This document shows, one piece after another, positions 15,555-23,294 of a stretch of DNA of 46,263 bases; the first letter of the stretch is position 1; the number at the start of each line of letters is the position of its first letter. This stretch comes from CAZAPV01 sp964487195 (lineage in GTDB: Bacteria > Patescibacteriota > Patescibacteriia > SG8-24). Under the pieces are notes generated by a model. It had not been told where the DNA came from, ran no database searches, and saw nothing but the letters and a program-made list of their open reading frames with translations. Both the position numbers and the translations under genes were made by a program. The stretch is taken from assembly GCA_964487195.1 (NCBI GenBank), contig CAZAPV010000001.1, positions 1-46,263 of the forward strand. The letters run 5' to 3'.

Positions 15555-16562
15555 TTACTTCGTCGTCAGGATCGAGCGTTTGAACGACGCGAGATTTTCG
15601 AGCGCGATCCCCGTCCCTTTGACCACGCACAGCTGCGGATCGTCCGCGACGAACGCGGGGACGCCGGTCGCCTGCGCGAACAGCTCGGCGAGATTGCGCA
15701 GCTGGGACGAGCCGCCGGAGAGGATCATTCCCTTCTCCATCACGTCCGCGGAGAGCTCCGGCGGCGTGACGTTCAGCACCTCTTTGACGGCGTTGATCAG
15801 GCCGTCCAGTTCGTGATGGATCGCCTCGGTGACGTCGTCCGAGGTGATCGTGACGATGCGCGGAAGGCCGGTCACCATGTCGCGGCCTTTCATGTCCATC
15901 GAGAGCTTGTCTTTCATGTACATCGCGGAGCCGATCTGGATCTTGATCTCTTCCGCGGTGCGCTCCCCGACCGCGAGGCCGTACTTGCGGCGGATGAATT
16001 CCTGGATCGCCGCGTCGAACTTGTTGCCGCCGATGCGCACCGACGCGGAGGAGACGATCCCGCCGAGCGAGATCACCGCGGCCTCCATCGTGCCGCCGCC
16101 GATGTCGATGATCATGTGGCCGGACGGGCTGCCGATCGGGATGTCCGCGCCGATCGCCGCGACGATCGGTTCCTTGATGACGTACGCCGCGCGCGCGCCG
16201 GCGCGGATCGTGGCGTCCACCACCGCGCGCCGCTCGGTCGAGGTGATCCCGCCCGGCACCGCGACCATCACCTCCGGACGGAACAGCCGCGCGCCGCCGA
16301 GCGCCTTGTTGATGAAGTAGCGGAGCATCGCTTCGGTCATCCGGTAGTTGGCGATAACGCCGTCCTTGAGCGGACGGTGCGCGATGATCGTGTCCGGCGT
16401 GCGGCCGAGCATGTCCTTCGCCTCCTTGCCGACCGCCAGGATTTTTTTGTCGATCGAAGAAACGGCAACGACCGAGGGTTCATTCAAGATGACCCCCCGC
16501 TTCGGAACGTAGACCAGCACCGTGGTGGTGCCGAGATCGATGCCGATTTTCTTGATGAACAT
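15555..16562 (-). CDS. mreB: Rod shape-determining actin homologue MreB
   Basis: A 335-residue bacterial actin that organises lateral cell-wall growth under the membrane. It opens with KKIGIDLGTTT (phosphate-1 loop, DLGTTT 9-14). Further signatures are NEPSVVAV, RPLKDGVIA, VAVPGGITSTERRA, IDIGGGTMEAAVISLGGIV (phosphate 2) and LSGGSSQLRNLAE (adenosine site). Length and order are normal. It starts 2 nt after the DUF4012 gene and is the last gene of the operon. MreC, MreD and RodA are not in the window. Confidence 0.96.
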   Translation of the reverse strand: MFIKKIGIDLGTTTVLVYVPKRGVILNEPSVVAVSSIDKKILAVGKEAKDMLGRTPDTIIAHRPLKDGVIANYRMTEAMLRYFINKALGGARLFRPEVMVAVPGGITSTERRAVVDATIRAGARAAYVIKEPIVAAIGADIPIGSPSGHMIIDIGGGTMEAAVISLGGIVSSASVRIGGNKFDAAIQEFIRRKYGLAVGERTAEEIKIQIGSAMYMKDKLSMDMKGRDMVTGLPRIVTITSDDVTEAIHHELDGLINAVKEVLNVTPPELSADVMEKGMILSGGSSQLRNLAELFAQATGVPAFVADDPQLCVVKGTGIALENLASFKRSILTTK

Positions 16563-16564
16563 TT

Positions 16565-18550
16565 TTAGAAGCTGACGTCAAAATGCCTGTTCGCGCGCAG
16601 GTCGGTGACGACGCGATAGCGCGTATCGCCCCACTGCGAGGAGTCCTCGGCAGGAGAGGCGTTCGTGAGCTTCTTACCAAATTCCAGATCGAGCGTCAAC
16701 GGATGGCCGGCGGTTCCCGCCTGTTTGTCGACGTCGAGCGCGTAGACGCCTTCCGAAATCTTTTGGACGACCGACGACGCCAGGCGGAAACGGAACTGCA
16801 GCGTCTTCGTCTCGCCGGGCTCGATCGAGATGAACGCGCCGAACACCGCGCGGCCGAGCTCTTCGCCGACGTCGACATGGCCTGCGCGGCCGGCCGGATC
16901 GTGCAGCTTGTCGTTTACCATCGCGCCGTCCGCGCCGAGGAGCGTCGTCCCCGCGGGGAGATAGACGCGCGTGTAGGTGCGATAGCGCGTCGTCTTCCAG
17001 GTGAACGTGCCATGGTTCTCGTACGTGATCGCGACCGAACCGACGAAGCCGTCCGGCGACGGGGCGATGGCGTAGCGGATCGATCGGCTGACGACGGCGT
17101 CGCTCTTCAGGCTGGCGAGGTTGGCATCCACAACCGCGACGTAATCGTCGTCCACCGGCCGGAGCGCGCCGCCCCAGCCGCGCGCCAGGATCATCGCTTC
17201 GAGCTGCGGCTCGTTCATCGAGAGCAGCATCTGCTTCTCGTCGAGATCGCGCCCGGCGGTCGCGGCGACCGCGAGCAGCTGCGGAAGCGACATTGTCGAA
17301 AGACGGTTGATCACTTCCTTCGCGAGATCGCCGACGATCCCTTTGCGCTGCGATGCCGGTACCCCCTGCGTCCTGAACGCCCGCTCCACCTGGAACTCCA
17401 GCGCGTCGACGAGGTTGTCCGCGTCGAATGTTTCGCCGTCCACGGTGACGGGACCGGTGGCGCGCAGGATGTCCGCCGCGAACGATGGCGTGAACGCGAG
17501 GACGCCGTCGATGTCGGTGATCGCGGACGATCCATACGCCGCAGTCGCCTCTTCTTTGTAAAATTGCGTCATCACGCTCGACGCGACGGTAAAATCCGGC
17601 GACCAGTTGGCGTCGCGCAGGAACCAGCGGTCGACCCCGAGATACGCGCGAAGCGGGGCCGGCGGCGCGGGGCGCGGCGTCTTCTCCGATGGCCCGTCGA
17701 GCGCATAGACGTCGTTGGTGCGGAGCGACGCGAGCTGGCCGTCCTTCACGGTGACGAGGCCGTACAGCCCCAAAAAGCCGCCGGTCGGGCGCAGCTCGGT
17801 GTTGTTCTCGAAGAAGACGAGGTAGTGCCTCTCCGTCGGATAGCCGAGCGCTGCCGGCGCGAGTTCCGCGAGCGGGAGCGCGGCGCCGAGTTGCTGCCGG
17901 AACGTGATCAGTTTTTCGCGTTCGCCTGCGAGTACGGGACCGAGCGTCGCGGCGACGCCGGTGTCGGGCACTTCATCGAGCGCGGCGAGCGCGGCATCGA
18001 GCTGCGTCATGGCGTCGCGGAGCGCCGGGGCGTCGGATGCGAGCGCGGCGAGAATGCCGCGCGTCTGTTCGTGGGTGATCGTTTCAAAACGGACCGTGCC
18101 GGACGGGAGCGCGGCGAGAACGTCACGGGCGGCGCCGAGCACGTCGCGCGCGGCCGCGGCGCTCGCGCGTCCGGAAACCAATATCCGATCCGCGGCGATG
18201 ATCCCCGTTCCGACGCCCGGCAGCATGCGGAGCGGCGCGAGTTTGGCGAGATCTCGCTGCGCGGCGGCGAAATCCGCGTCCGCGGCGGCGGTCCGTTCGA
18301 GCGCAGTCGGAATGTCGAGCGCGTGGGCGGCGGTTTCGGCGGCGGCGAGCGCGTCCTTGCCGGCGTTCGCGCGCGCGTACACGCTCGCGCCGAGGTACCA
18401 GAACGGCGCGACCACCGCCGCGGCGGCGAGCAGAACGACGAGCAACGCGGTCACGGCCGTCGCGGCCGCGCTCCGTCCGCTGTCGTGTTTCGCGGATCCG
18501 TGCAGCCGCCTCGCGGAAAGCAAATTGTGATGCCGTTTCTTAAAAAACAT
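16565..18550 (-). CDS. DUF4012 envelope protein
   Basis: A 661-residue protein with a basic, His-rich N terminus (about 1-25), one membrane helix (about 30-55) and a large outer part. Residues about 60-200 are helical and Ala-rich. The DUF4012 core follows, with the hallmark YLVFFENNTELRPTGGFLG block around 237-256, and then the DRWFLRDANWSPDF block. The C-terminal about 170 residues form a beta-rich domain. Function is not established; DUF4012 genes often sit beside surface-polysaccharide or cell-wall genes. Here it lies between glycosyltransferases and mreB, which suggests a role in attaching or exporting a wall polymer (inference). Confidence 0.88.
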   Translation of the reverse strand: MFFKKRHHNLLSARRLHGSAKHDSGRSAAATAVTALLVVLLAAAAVVAPFWYLGASVYARANAGKDALAAAETAAHALDIPTALERTAAADADFAAAQRDLAKLAPLRMLPGVGTGIIAADRILVSGRASAAAARDVLGAARDVLAALPSGTVRFETITHEQTRGILAALASDAPALRDAMTQLDAALAALDEVPDTGVAATLGPVLAGEREKLITFRQQLGAALPLAELAPAALGYPTERHYLVFFENNTELRPTGGFLGLYGLVTVKDGQLASLRTNDVYALDGPSEKTPRPAPPAPLRAYLGVDRWFLRDANWSPDFTVASSVMTQFYKEEATAAYGSSAITDIDGVLAFTPSFAADILRATGPVTVDGETFDADNLVDALEFQVERAFRTQGVPASQRKGIVGDLAKEVINRLSTMSLPQLLAVAATAGRDLDEKQMLLSMNEPQLEAMILARGWGGALRPVDDDYVAVVDANLASLKSDAVVSRSIRYAIAPSPDGFVGSVAITYENHGTFTWKTTRYRTYTRVYLPAGTTLLGADGAMVNDKLHDPAGRAGHVDVGEELGRAVFGAFISIEPGETKTLQFRFRLASSVVQKISEGVYALDVDKQAGTAGHPLTLDLEFGKKLTNASPAEDSSQWGDTRYRVVTDLRANRHFDVSF

Positions 18551-18566
18551 CGACGTATATTCTTTG

Positions 18567-19541
18567 TTAAGTGTACCACGACCGCATCTGCTTCGGCGTC
18601 GTGCGCGCGCGGCGCATCGTCAGACGCCGTTTCGCGAGCGCGCGCGGGAGCAGCCGCAGAAACGACGGGATCGCCGCAAACGTCGCGGGCCGCCACGCTT
18701 CCCGCCAAAGAATCCGCGGAAAATGGAGGAGCGCGTTCGTCCACTGTTCGTTCTTCGCGAGGACGAGCAGGCGGTTGCGGCTGCGATAAAAATTCACCGC
18801 GCGCGATTTCGCCGGCGCGCCGGCAGCGCGATAACGATACGCGCGGCCGCGCGGGACGTAGAGCGATGCCCATCCACGGAGCCGGAGCCGCCACGCGAGA
18901 TCGACGTCGTCGTTGTACGAAAAGAAATCCTCGTCGAACACTTCGTGGCCGTACGCGACGTCGTCGAGCGCCGCGAGTCGGTAGAGCGCGAGCGCGCCGG
19001 AAACGCCGAACACTTCCTCCGTCCGTTCGTACCGCTCGCCGTCGGTCTCTCCGGCACCACGCGCCACGACGCGCCTGGATTTCCTGATCGCGAGCCCGGC
19101 GCCGTCGATCACGTTCGTCCGCTCACCTTCACGCATCTCCCCGTCGCCGCGGCTCACCACGCGCAGCAGTTTTCCGCACGCGCTCCCGACATCCGGCCGC
19201 CGCTCCACCGCCTCGACGAGACGTTCGACGCAATCCGGCGCAAGAACGACGTCGGGATTCACGGTGAGGATGAACAGATCGTCGCCGTCGCGCCGCAAGT
19301 GCGCGCGGGCGTACGCGATCGCCTGGTTGCGCGCGCGTGCGCCGCCGAGATCTTTGGAGTTTCGCAAAAAAATCGCGCGCGGATAGTCGCTCCGAACGAA
19401 CGATTCCGCGCCGTCGATCGAGGCGTTGTCGACGATGAGCAGCGCGCAATCCTTCCGCGTCTGCGCGCCGATCGCGGCGAGCGCCTCCGGCAGGTGTCGC
19501 ATGCTGTTCGAAGTGACGATGGAGATAACGATGCGCGACAT
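18567..19541 (-). CDS. GT2-family glycosyltransferase
   Basis: A 324-residue inverting GT-A glycosyltransferase with no membrane helix. It starts with VISIVTSNSMRHLPEALAAI, then LIVDNASIDGAE, the DxD-like TVNPDVVLAPDC segment and the acceptor-site block EDFFSYNDDVDLAWRLRLRGW. These are typical of rhamnosyl- or wbbL-like GT2 enzymes. The sugar and acceptor are unknown. The start is 1 nt after the upstream GT2 gene, so both belong to one operon with DUF4012 and mreB. Confidence 0.9.
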   Translation of the reverse strand: MSRIVISIVTSNSMRHLPEALAAIGAQTRKDCALLIVDNASIDGAESFVRSDYPRAIFLRNSKDLGGARARNQAIAYARAHLRRDGDDLFILTVNPDVVLAPDCVERLVEAVERRPDVGSACGKLLRVVSRGDGEMREGERTNVIDGAGLAIRKSRRVVARGAGETDGERYERTEEVFGVSGALALYRLAALDDVAYGHEVFDEDFFSYNDDVDLAWRLRLRGWASLYVPRGRAYRYRAAGAPAKSRAVNFYRSRNRLLVLAKNEQWTNALLHFPRILWREAWRPATFAAIPSFLRLLPRALAKRRLTMRRARTTPKQMRSWYT

Positions 19542-19542
19542 A

Positions 19543-21081
19543 CTACGTCCGTTTTTTCTGCGTGACGTTGAATCCGAGATACCGGCCGAGCATCAGCCGC
19601 GTTTGCGCGTCGATCGCCGGGAGCGACCCGAACAGCACGAACGTCACCGGCACGAGCATCCATTGCAAAATCATGACGAGCCACGCGCGCGGACGTTTCC
19701 GCTGCGGCATCGGCGGGAGCAGCGTGAAACTCATCACCGCCGAAACGAACACGCCGACGAGCGCGAGCCGCATAAGAAGCGCGAGCGTGTGCGGCGTGTT
19801 CTGGAACAGCACCGCGGCGCGCAGCGAGTCCGGCGCGAACCAGAACGGCAGGTACCCGAGAAGCGTGATCATGAGCGGCGCGGTCGCCCACGTGTACATC
19901 CCTTCGCCGAGCGTCCAGAGATGGAAGATTTTTTTGCGAAGCGGGAAACTCGGATTGCGGACGAACCGGCTCACGAGGTACGGAAGGTGCTCGACCCCCC
20001 ACGCCCAGCGCCGCTGCTGTTTATACAGATTCCTGAGACTTTGCCAGTACGTGTCGCCGGCGACGGTATCCATCGACACCGGAATCGAGAGCGGCGTCAC
20101 GGTGTAATCGCCGTCGTAGCGCAGGAGGCATTGCAGGAAGATGCGCGAATCCTCGGTGACGATGTCTTTCTGCCAGAATCCGACGTCCACGAGCGCGCGC
20201 ATCGGCATGCTGTGCGACGAGAACGTGAACAGCCGTTCGGGACGCGTCAGCTCGGTCATCAGCCAGAACGTGGTGCCGAACGCCGCGATGCGCACCGCGG
20301 CCGGCGCGTCCCAGATGTTGTTGTTGTACAGCGCGATCGGCTGGTACGACGTCCGGAGCGGCGTCGGATGCGTCAGGTACGCGTGCGTGAGGCGCGCGAA
20401 ATATTGCGGATGGACGCACGTGTCGATGTCGAACGACGAGACGATCACGTGCTCGTACGGCACGCGCAGTTCGTCGATCAGCTCCTGCGCGCGATGCCCC
20501 GCCCAGTTCAGATTCGATCCCTTCCCCGGAATTTCGTCCGCGAGTCCGCGCGGATGCACGGTGACGAGCAGGCGAAAAAATTTATCGCCGAACTCTTTTA
20601 CGATCGCGTCCGCGACCGCCGCGAACCGTTCGCGATCCCCTTCTTCCCCCGCGAGCACGACGATGCAGCGCTCCTTCATCGGATACGCCGACGCGGCGAG
20701 ACTCGCGAACGACGTCCGCAACACCGCGAGATCTTCCTTATACGTCGGCATGAAAATCAAATGGCGGATATCGTCGAAACGCGGAATCGCCTTTACCCGC
20801 GCCAACCAGTCGATCTTCCCTTCGCGCCGATACCGATCCCAGGAGACCGCGAGCGAGAAAACGAAAAAGCAGACGCGGAACAGCCAGTAGAGGTCGAAGA
20901 TGATGATGAAATAGATCACCGCGAGCGGCGCGATGAACGACAAAACGACGGCGAGCACGAGCGTCGTCCACACCAGGCCGCCGGGGATGATTTCGAGCAG
21001 GCGATACGCGCGCGGCCCGATCCGCCGCCGCCCCTCCGCGTCGCTCGCGGTCACGCTCATTTTTACGTCTGTCGCTTCCAT
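19543..21081 (-). CDS. Membrane GT2 glycosyltransferase (cellulose-synthase-like)
   Basis: A 512-residue processive-type GT2. Two N-terminal helices (about 32-75) precede the catalytic domain: MPTYKEDLAVL, VVLAGEEGDRE, GKGSNLNWAG, SSFDIDTCVHPQYF (DxD), TEDSRIFLQ (catalytic Asp region) and QQRRWAWG, the Q-x-x-R-W motif of polysaccharide synthases. Three to four C-terminal helices follow. It probably polymerises and exports a surface glycan; the sugar is unknown. The ATG at 21081 is preceded by a TTGAAT-17-TACTCT promoter; a GTG at 21087 would be leaderless. Confidence 0.88.
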   Translation of the reverse strand: MEATDVKMSVTASDAEGRRRIGPRAYRLLEIIPGGLVWTTLVLAVVLSFIAPLAVIYFIIIFDLYWLFRVCFFVFSLAVSWDRYRREGKIDWLARVKAIPRFDDIRHLIFMPTYKEDLAVLRTSFASLAASAYPMKERCIVVLAGEEGDRERFAAVADAIVKEFGDKFFRLLVTVHPRGLADEIPGKGSNLNWAGHRAQELIDELRVPYEHVIVSSFDIDTCVHPQYFARLTHAYLTHPTPLRTSYQPIALYNNNIWDAPAAVRIAAFGTTFWLMTELTRPERLFTFSSHSMPMRALVDVGFWQKDIVTEDSRIFLQCLLRYDGDYTVTPLSIPVSMDTVAGDTYWQSLRNLYKQQRRWAWGVEHLPYLVSRFVRNPSFPLRKKIFHLWTLGEGMYTWATAPLMITLLGYLPFWFAPDSLRAAVLFQNTPHTLALLMRLALVGVFVSAVMSFTLLPPMPQRKRPRAWLVMILQWMLVPVTFVLFGSLPAIDAQTRLMLGRYLGFNVTQKKRT

Positions 21082-21093
21082 ATGCACGCACGC

Positions 21094-21122
21094 AGAGTAG
21101 CAGGGAACGACCGCTTATTCAA
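21094..21122 (-). promoter_or_regulatory. Promoter of the GT2-DUF4012-mreB operon
   Basis: -35 TTGAAT (21117-21122), 17-nt spacer, extended -10 TGC-TACTCT (hexamer 21094-21099). The expected +1 is near 21087, so the leader is 0-6 nt. Confidence 0.6.
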
Positions 21123-21128
21123 CCCCGC

Positions 21129-21156
21129 TTGCCTGTTCCGCGCGGCGGGGTATACT
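21129..21156 (+). promoter_or_regulatory. Promoter of the small Cys/His protein gene (leaderless)
   Basis: -35 TTGCCT (21129-21134), 16-nt spacer, -10 TATACT (21151-21156). The ATG starts 7 nt after the -10, at the expected +1, with no room for a ribosome-binding site. Confidence 0.62.
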
Positions 21157-21162
21157 CCGGCC

Positions 21163-21585
21163 ATGTCCTTTTACGGCAACCGCAAACGCGTGGATGAGTT
21201 CGGCTTCCGCTCGCACCGCGTCGAGATCTACCGGGCGCGGCAAGGCGCATTGCACTGCGGACTGGACCACGAGCCGCACGAAACCGCGTGCGCCGCATGC
21301 CGGACGCCGATCCGCTGGTCGACGGTGTTCCTGATCTCGATCGACGGCCAGGAACTGGAGATGCCGTGCACCGACGCCGAGGAGGCGGCGGACACCGCGA
21401 TCGCGGTGATCGACAACGTCTCCGAAGACGCGGAAGACGAACCGTCACCGGTCGATCCGAAAGAACGGCCGACCGATCCCACCGCGCCAGCGCCGCATCC
21501 GACCGGCAAAGACGTCGCCGGACCGATCGACTGGAAAATGACCGCGGAAATTTTTTTCCGCGGACGAAAAAAGGGCGGCACATGA
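21163..21585 (+). CDS. Small Cys/His protein of unknown function
   Basis: A 140-residue soluble protein that I do not recognise. Its basic N terminus is followed by Cys and His spaced as in a small zinc site: H-C-G-L-D-H-E-P-H then C-A-A-C (about residues 31-46). A strand-rich middle follows (WSTVFLISIDGQELEMPC), then an acidic, Pro-rich tail (about 85-115) and a basic end. It has its own promoter with the ATG at +1 and a good terminator right after the stop, which supports a real single-gene unit. The antisense open frames over it look like shadows. Confidence 0.65.
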   Translation: MSFYGNRKRVDEFGFRSHRVEIYRARQGALHCGLDHEPHETACAACRTPIRWSTVFLISIDGQELEMPCTDAEEAADTAIAVIDNVSEDAEDEPSPVDPKERPTDPTAPAPHPTGKDVAGPIDWKMTAEIFFRGRKKGGT

Positions 21586-21600
21586 CCGTCCATCCTCCCG

Positions 21601-21627
21601 GAGCTCCGTCAGACGGGGCTCTTTTTT
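21601..21627 (+). terminator. Intrinsic terminator overlapping the end of the opposite gene
   Basis: Stem GAGCTCCG / CGGGGCTC (21601-21608 with 21614-21621, one G-T pair) and a TTTTTTG tract. It ends the plus-strand small gene. Its right arm lies inside the last codons of the minus-strand SAM-dependent enzyme gene. Confidence 0.8.
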
Positions 21628-22229
21628 GTCAGCAGCATCACGCGGTTCGTGCGAAGCCGCACCGTCGGACGCAGATCGAGCAGCCGCCGTTTCCATTCTT
21701 CGAACACCGCGGGTTGGTCGTAGCCGTTCACGCAGACGATCCCGTCGTCCGCGAGCAGACGGCTGATCGCATCCTGGAACGCGGGATCGGAGACGATCGG
21801 CGCGACCTTGTGGCCGGCGAACAGATCGACGAGCGCGAGATCGAACGTTCCGTCGAGCGACGGCACGATGGCCGCCGCGTCCCTTTCATAAAAACGGACG
21901 CGCGCGTCCGCGGGGGCGATGCCGAGTTCGCGGCCGAGCGCGAAAAGCGAGCCGTCCCAATCGACGCCGACGATCTCGGCGTCGGGGAAATATCGCCGCA
22001 GCAAATTCACGGTGTTCCCCAAACCGACGCCGAGCAGCAGGCAGCGCCGGACGTCCGGTTTCCGCCGCGCGGCCGCCGCGAGCGCCTTGGACCAGAGCGC
22101 GTCCATGAACGGCCCGCTCTGTTCGGTGCCGTCCGCGTGCGCCAATTTCCAGCGGCCGAAAAAACGGGACAGCGTCATCGTCCCGTTTTTGATCGTTGAA
22201 ATTTTCCTCCGCTCGTACAGCCAGGTCAT
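21609..22229 (-). CDS. Spermidine synthase-like SAM-binding protein
   Basis: A 206-residue class I SAM-dependent enzyme. The SAM motif LLLGVGLGNTVNLL is near 62-75, followed by an acidic residue closing strand 2 (IVGVDWD) and the FDLALVDLFAG block near 126-136, typical of spermidine synthase-like proteins. The N-terminal beta domain of true spermidine synthases is missing, so it may be a methyltransferase-like relative without aminopropyl transfer. The ATG at 22229 was chosen because it is 1 nt after the upstream gene's stop; the open frame extends further but into that gene. Third gene of its operon. Confidence 0.75.
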   Translation of the reverse strand: MTWLYERRKISTIKNGTMTLSRFFGRWKLAHADGTEQSGPFMDALWSKALAAAARRKPDVRRCLLLGVGLGNTVNLLRRYFPDAEIVGVDWDGSLFALGRELGIAPADARVRFYERDAAAIVPSLDGTFDLALVDLFAGHKVAPIVSDPAFQDAISRLLADDGIVCVNGYDQPAVFEEWKRRLLDLRPTVRLRTNRVMLLTKKSPV

Positions 22230-22230
22230 G

Positions 22231-22638
22231 CTACAACGCCGGTTTCGCCTTCGTGATATTCGGCTCGCCGTCGTACGCGGCCTTGATCCAACGCCGCTTC
22301 TTCGCCCGTTTCGCCGCTCCGCGGATGCGCGCAGCAAGATCGTCTTTGGTTTCGTTTCCCGAAAGCGCGAGATCAACGACCGGAACATGCTTCGCGAACG
22401 CGAGCGCATTCCCGGTCGCGACCGCGGCGCGGATCACGCTCCAGCTCGCGTCGCGCCCGCTCCCGCGCGCGGAGCGCGCGACCGCGATCGCGGCGCATCC
22501 TTTCATCCGCGAGATCGCCGCGGCGAGCAGGCGGAATTCCTTCCCGCGCGGGGCCGAGGACCAACGCACGCGCCGTCCGCCGACGTCGCCGATCGTCGCG
22601 CCGTCATTTCGAAAATCGAGGAACAGCACCGGCTTCAT
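22231..22638 (-). CDS. Short TsaB-like protein
   Basis: A 135-residue protein. The segment SWSVIRAAVATGNALAFAKH (about 72-91) matches the TsaB pattern G-x-G-S-F-T-G-L-R-I-G-x-A-x-A-K-G-L-A, and the N terminus (VLFLDFRNDGATIG) fits the first strands of the ASKHA fold. TsaB is a scaffold in t6A synthesis on ANN-decoding tRNAs together with TsaD and TsaE. Full TsaB is about 220-230 residues, so only the N-terminal domain is present. The C terminus is basic (KRAKKRRW). It overlaps the winged-helix gene by 4 nt. The call is moderate because the glycine-rich loop is altered (ARGSGRDAS). Confidence 0.55.
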   Translation of the reverse strand: MKPVLFLDFRNDGATIGDVGGRRVRWSSAPRGKEFRLLAAAISRMKGCAAIAVARSARGSGRDASWSVIRAAVATGNALAFAKHVPVVDLALSGNETKDDLAARIRGAAKRAKKRRWIKAAYDGEPNITKAKPAL

Positions 22639-23237
22639 GGGACGACGGCGAGGCCGAGTTTCTCGGTGATCGTGTCGAGGACGACGATCTTCTTCGACTC
22701 GAGAATACTGTACAGGAATCTGTCGGTGACGTCGCGGCGGTATTTGTATTCCTGCGGGGACATGATCGTGTAATTCACTTCGCGGCCGAGCGTCCGTTCG
22801 AACCCGCGCACGAGCGACGACACGCGGTCGTGATTGACCCTGCCGACGATGAACAGGTCGACCGGCGCGGTGTCGTCCCCGGTGAAAAATCCGGTGAGCA
22901 CGAGGTACTGGACGCTGCCGAGCTGCGTGATCTTCTGGGCGAAGTCTTTCTCCACCATCACCTGCGACTTCAAAAACAACGCGCGCAGCTCCGGATACAG
23001 CAGCGACGAGGTGTTCAACCGGTAGTACCGCCGCTGCCGCGTCGCCGCCTTCGCCGCGCCGTCCGCGCCGACGACGACCCCCATCCCGACCAGATTGTTC
23101 AATTCATTCCTGACGGCGTTGATCTGCGAGCCGATCTTGCGGGTGAGCTCGCGAACGAAAAAAGCGCTCTGGTCGTTATGAAGGAAAAGGCGCAAAAGCC
23201 GCACCCTTGTTTTTGAACCAAACAGTTGTTCAAGCAT
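22635..23237 (-). CDS. Winged-helix protein with nucleotidyltransferase-like C terminus
   Basis: A 200-residue protein. Residues 1-75 form a winged helix (SKTRVRLLRLFLHN, FFVRELTRKIGSQINAVRNELNNL, then a wing ending RQRRYYRLN). The C-terminal part (about 105-180) has VQYLVLTGFF and PVDLFIVGRVN, which resemble the strand carrying the paired Asp in minimal nucleotidyltransferases, here reduced to a single D. It may be a regulator that lost catalysis. First gene of a three-gene operon, with GAGGG 7 nt before the ATG and a divergent promoter upstream. Confidence 0.72.
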   Translation of the reverse strand: MLEQLFGSKTRVRLLRLFLHNDQSAFFVRELTRKIGSQINAVRNELNNLVGMGVVVGADGAAKAATRQRRYYRLNTSSLLYPELRALFLKSQVMVEKDFAQKITQLGSVQYLVLTGFFTGDDTAPVDLFIVGRVNHDRVSSLVRGFERTLGREVNYTIMSPQEYKYRRDVTDRFLYSILESKKIVVLDTITEKLGLAVVP

Positions 23238-23238
23238 G

Positions 23239-23289
23239 TTTCGCCCTCGTTACCGGTGTAGTATAATACCCGGGCAACGCAACGGTCAA
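23239..23289. promoter_or_regulatory. Divergent promoter, winged-helix operon (-) and beta-propeller gene (+)
   Basis: Minus: -35 TTGACC (23284-23289), 18-nt spacer, -10 TATACT (23260-23265). Plus: -10 TATAAT (23262-23267) with only a weak -35-like TTTCGC at 23239-23244 (17-nt spacer). The -10 boxes overlap by 4 nt. Confidence 0.6.
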
Positions 23290-23294
23290 CGATT

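Noticed and set aside
16583..19087. 834-codon plus-strand open frame opposite DUF4012 and GT2
   Set aside because: It is the antisense of two clear genes, is Arg-rich with no domain, and results from the high GC content that removes stop codons.
19426..21585. 719-codon plus-strand frame
   Set aside because: Only its last 140 codons (from 21163) have promoter and start support. The rest is antisense to the GT2 gene.
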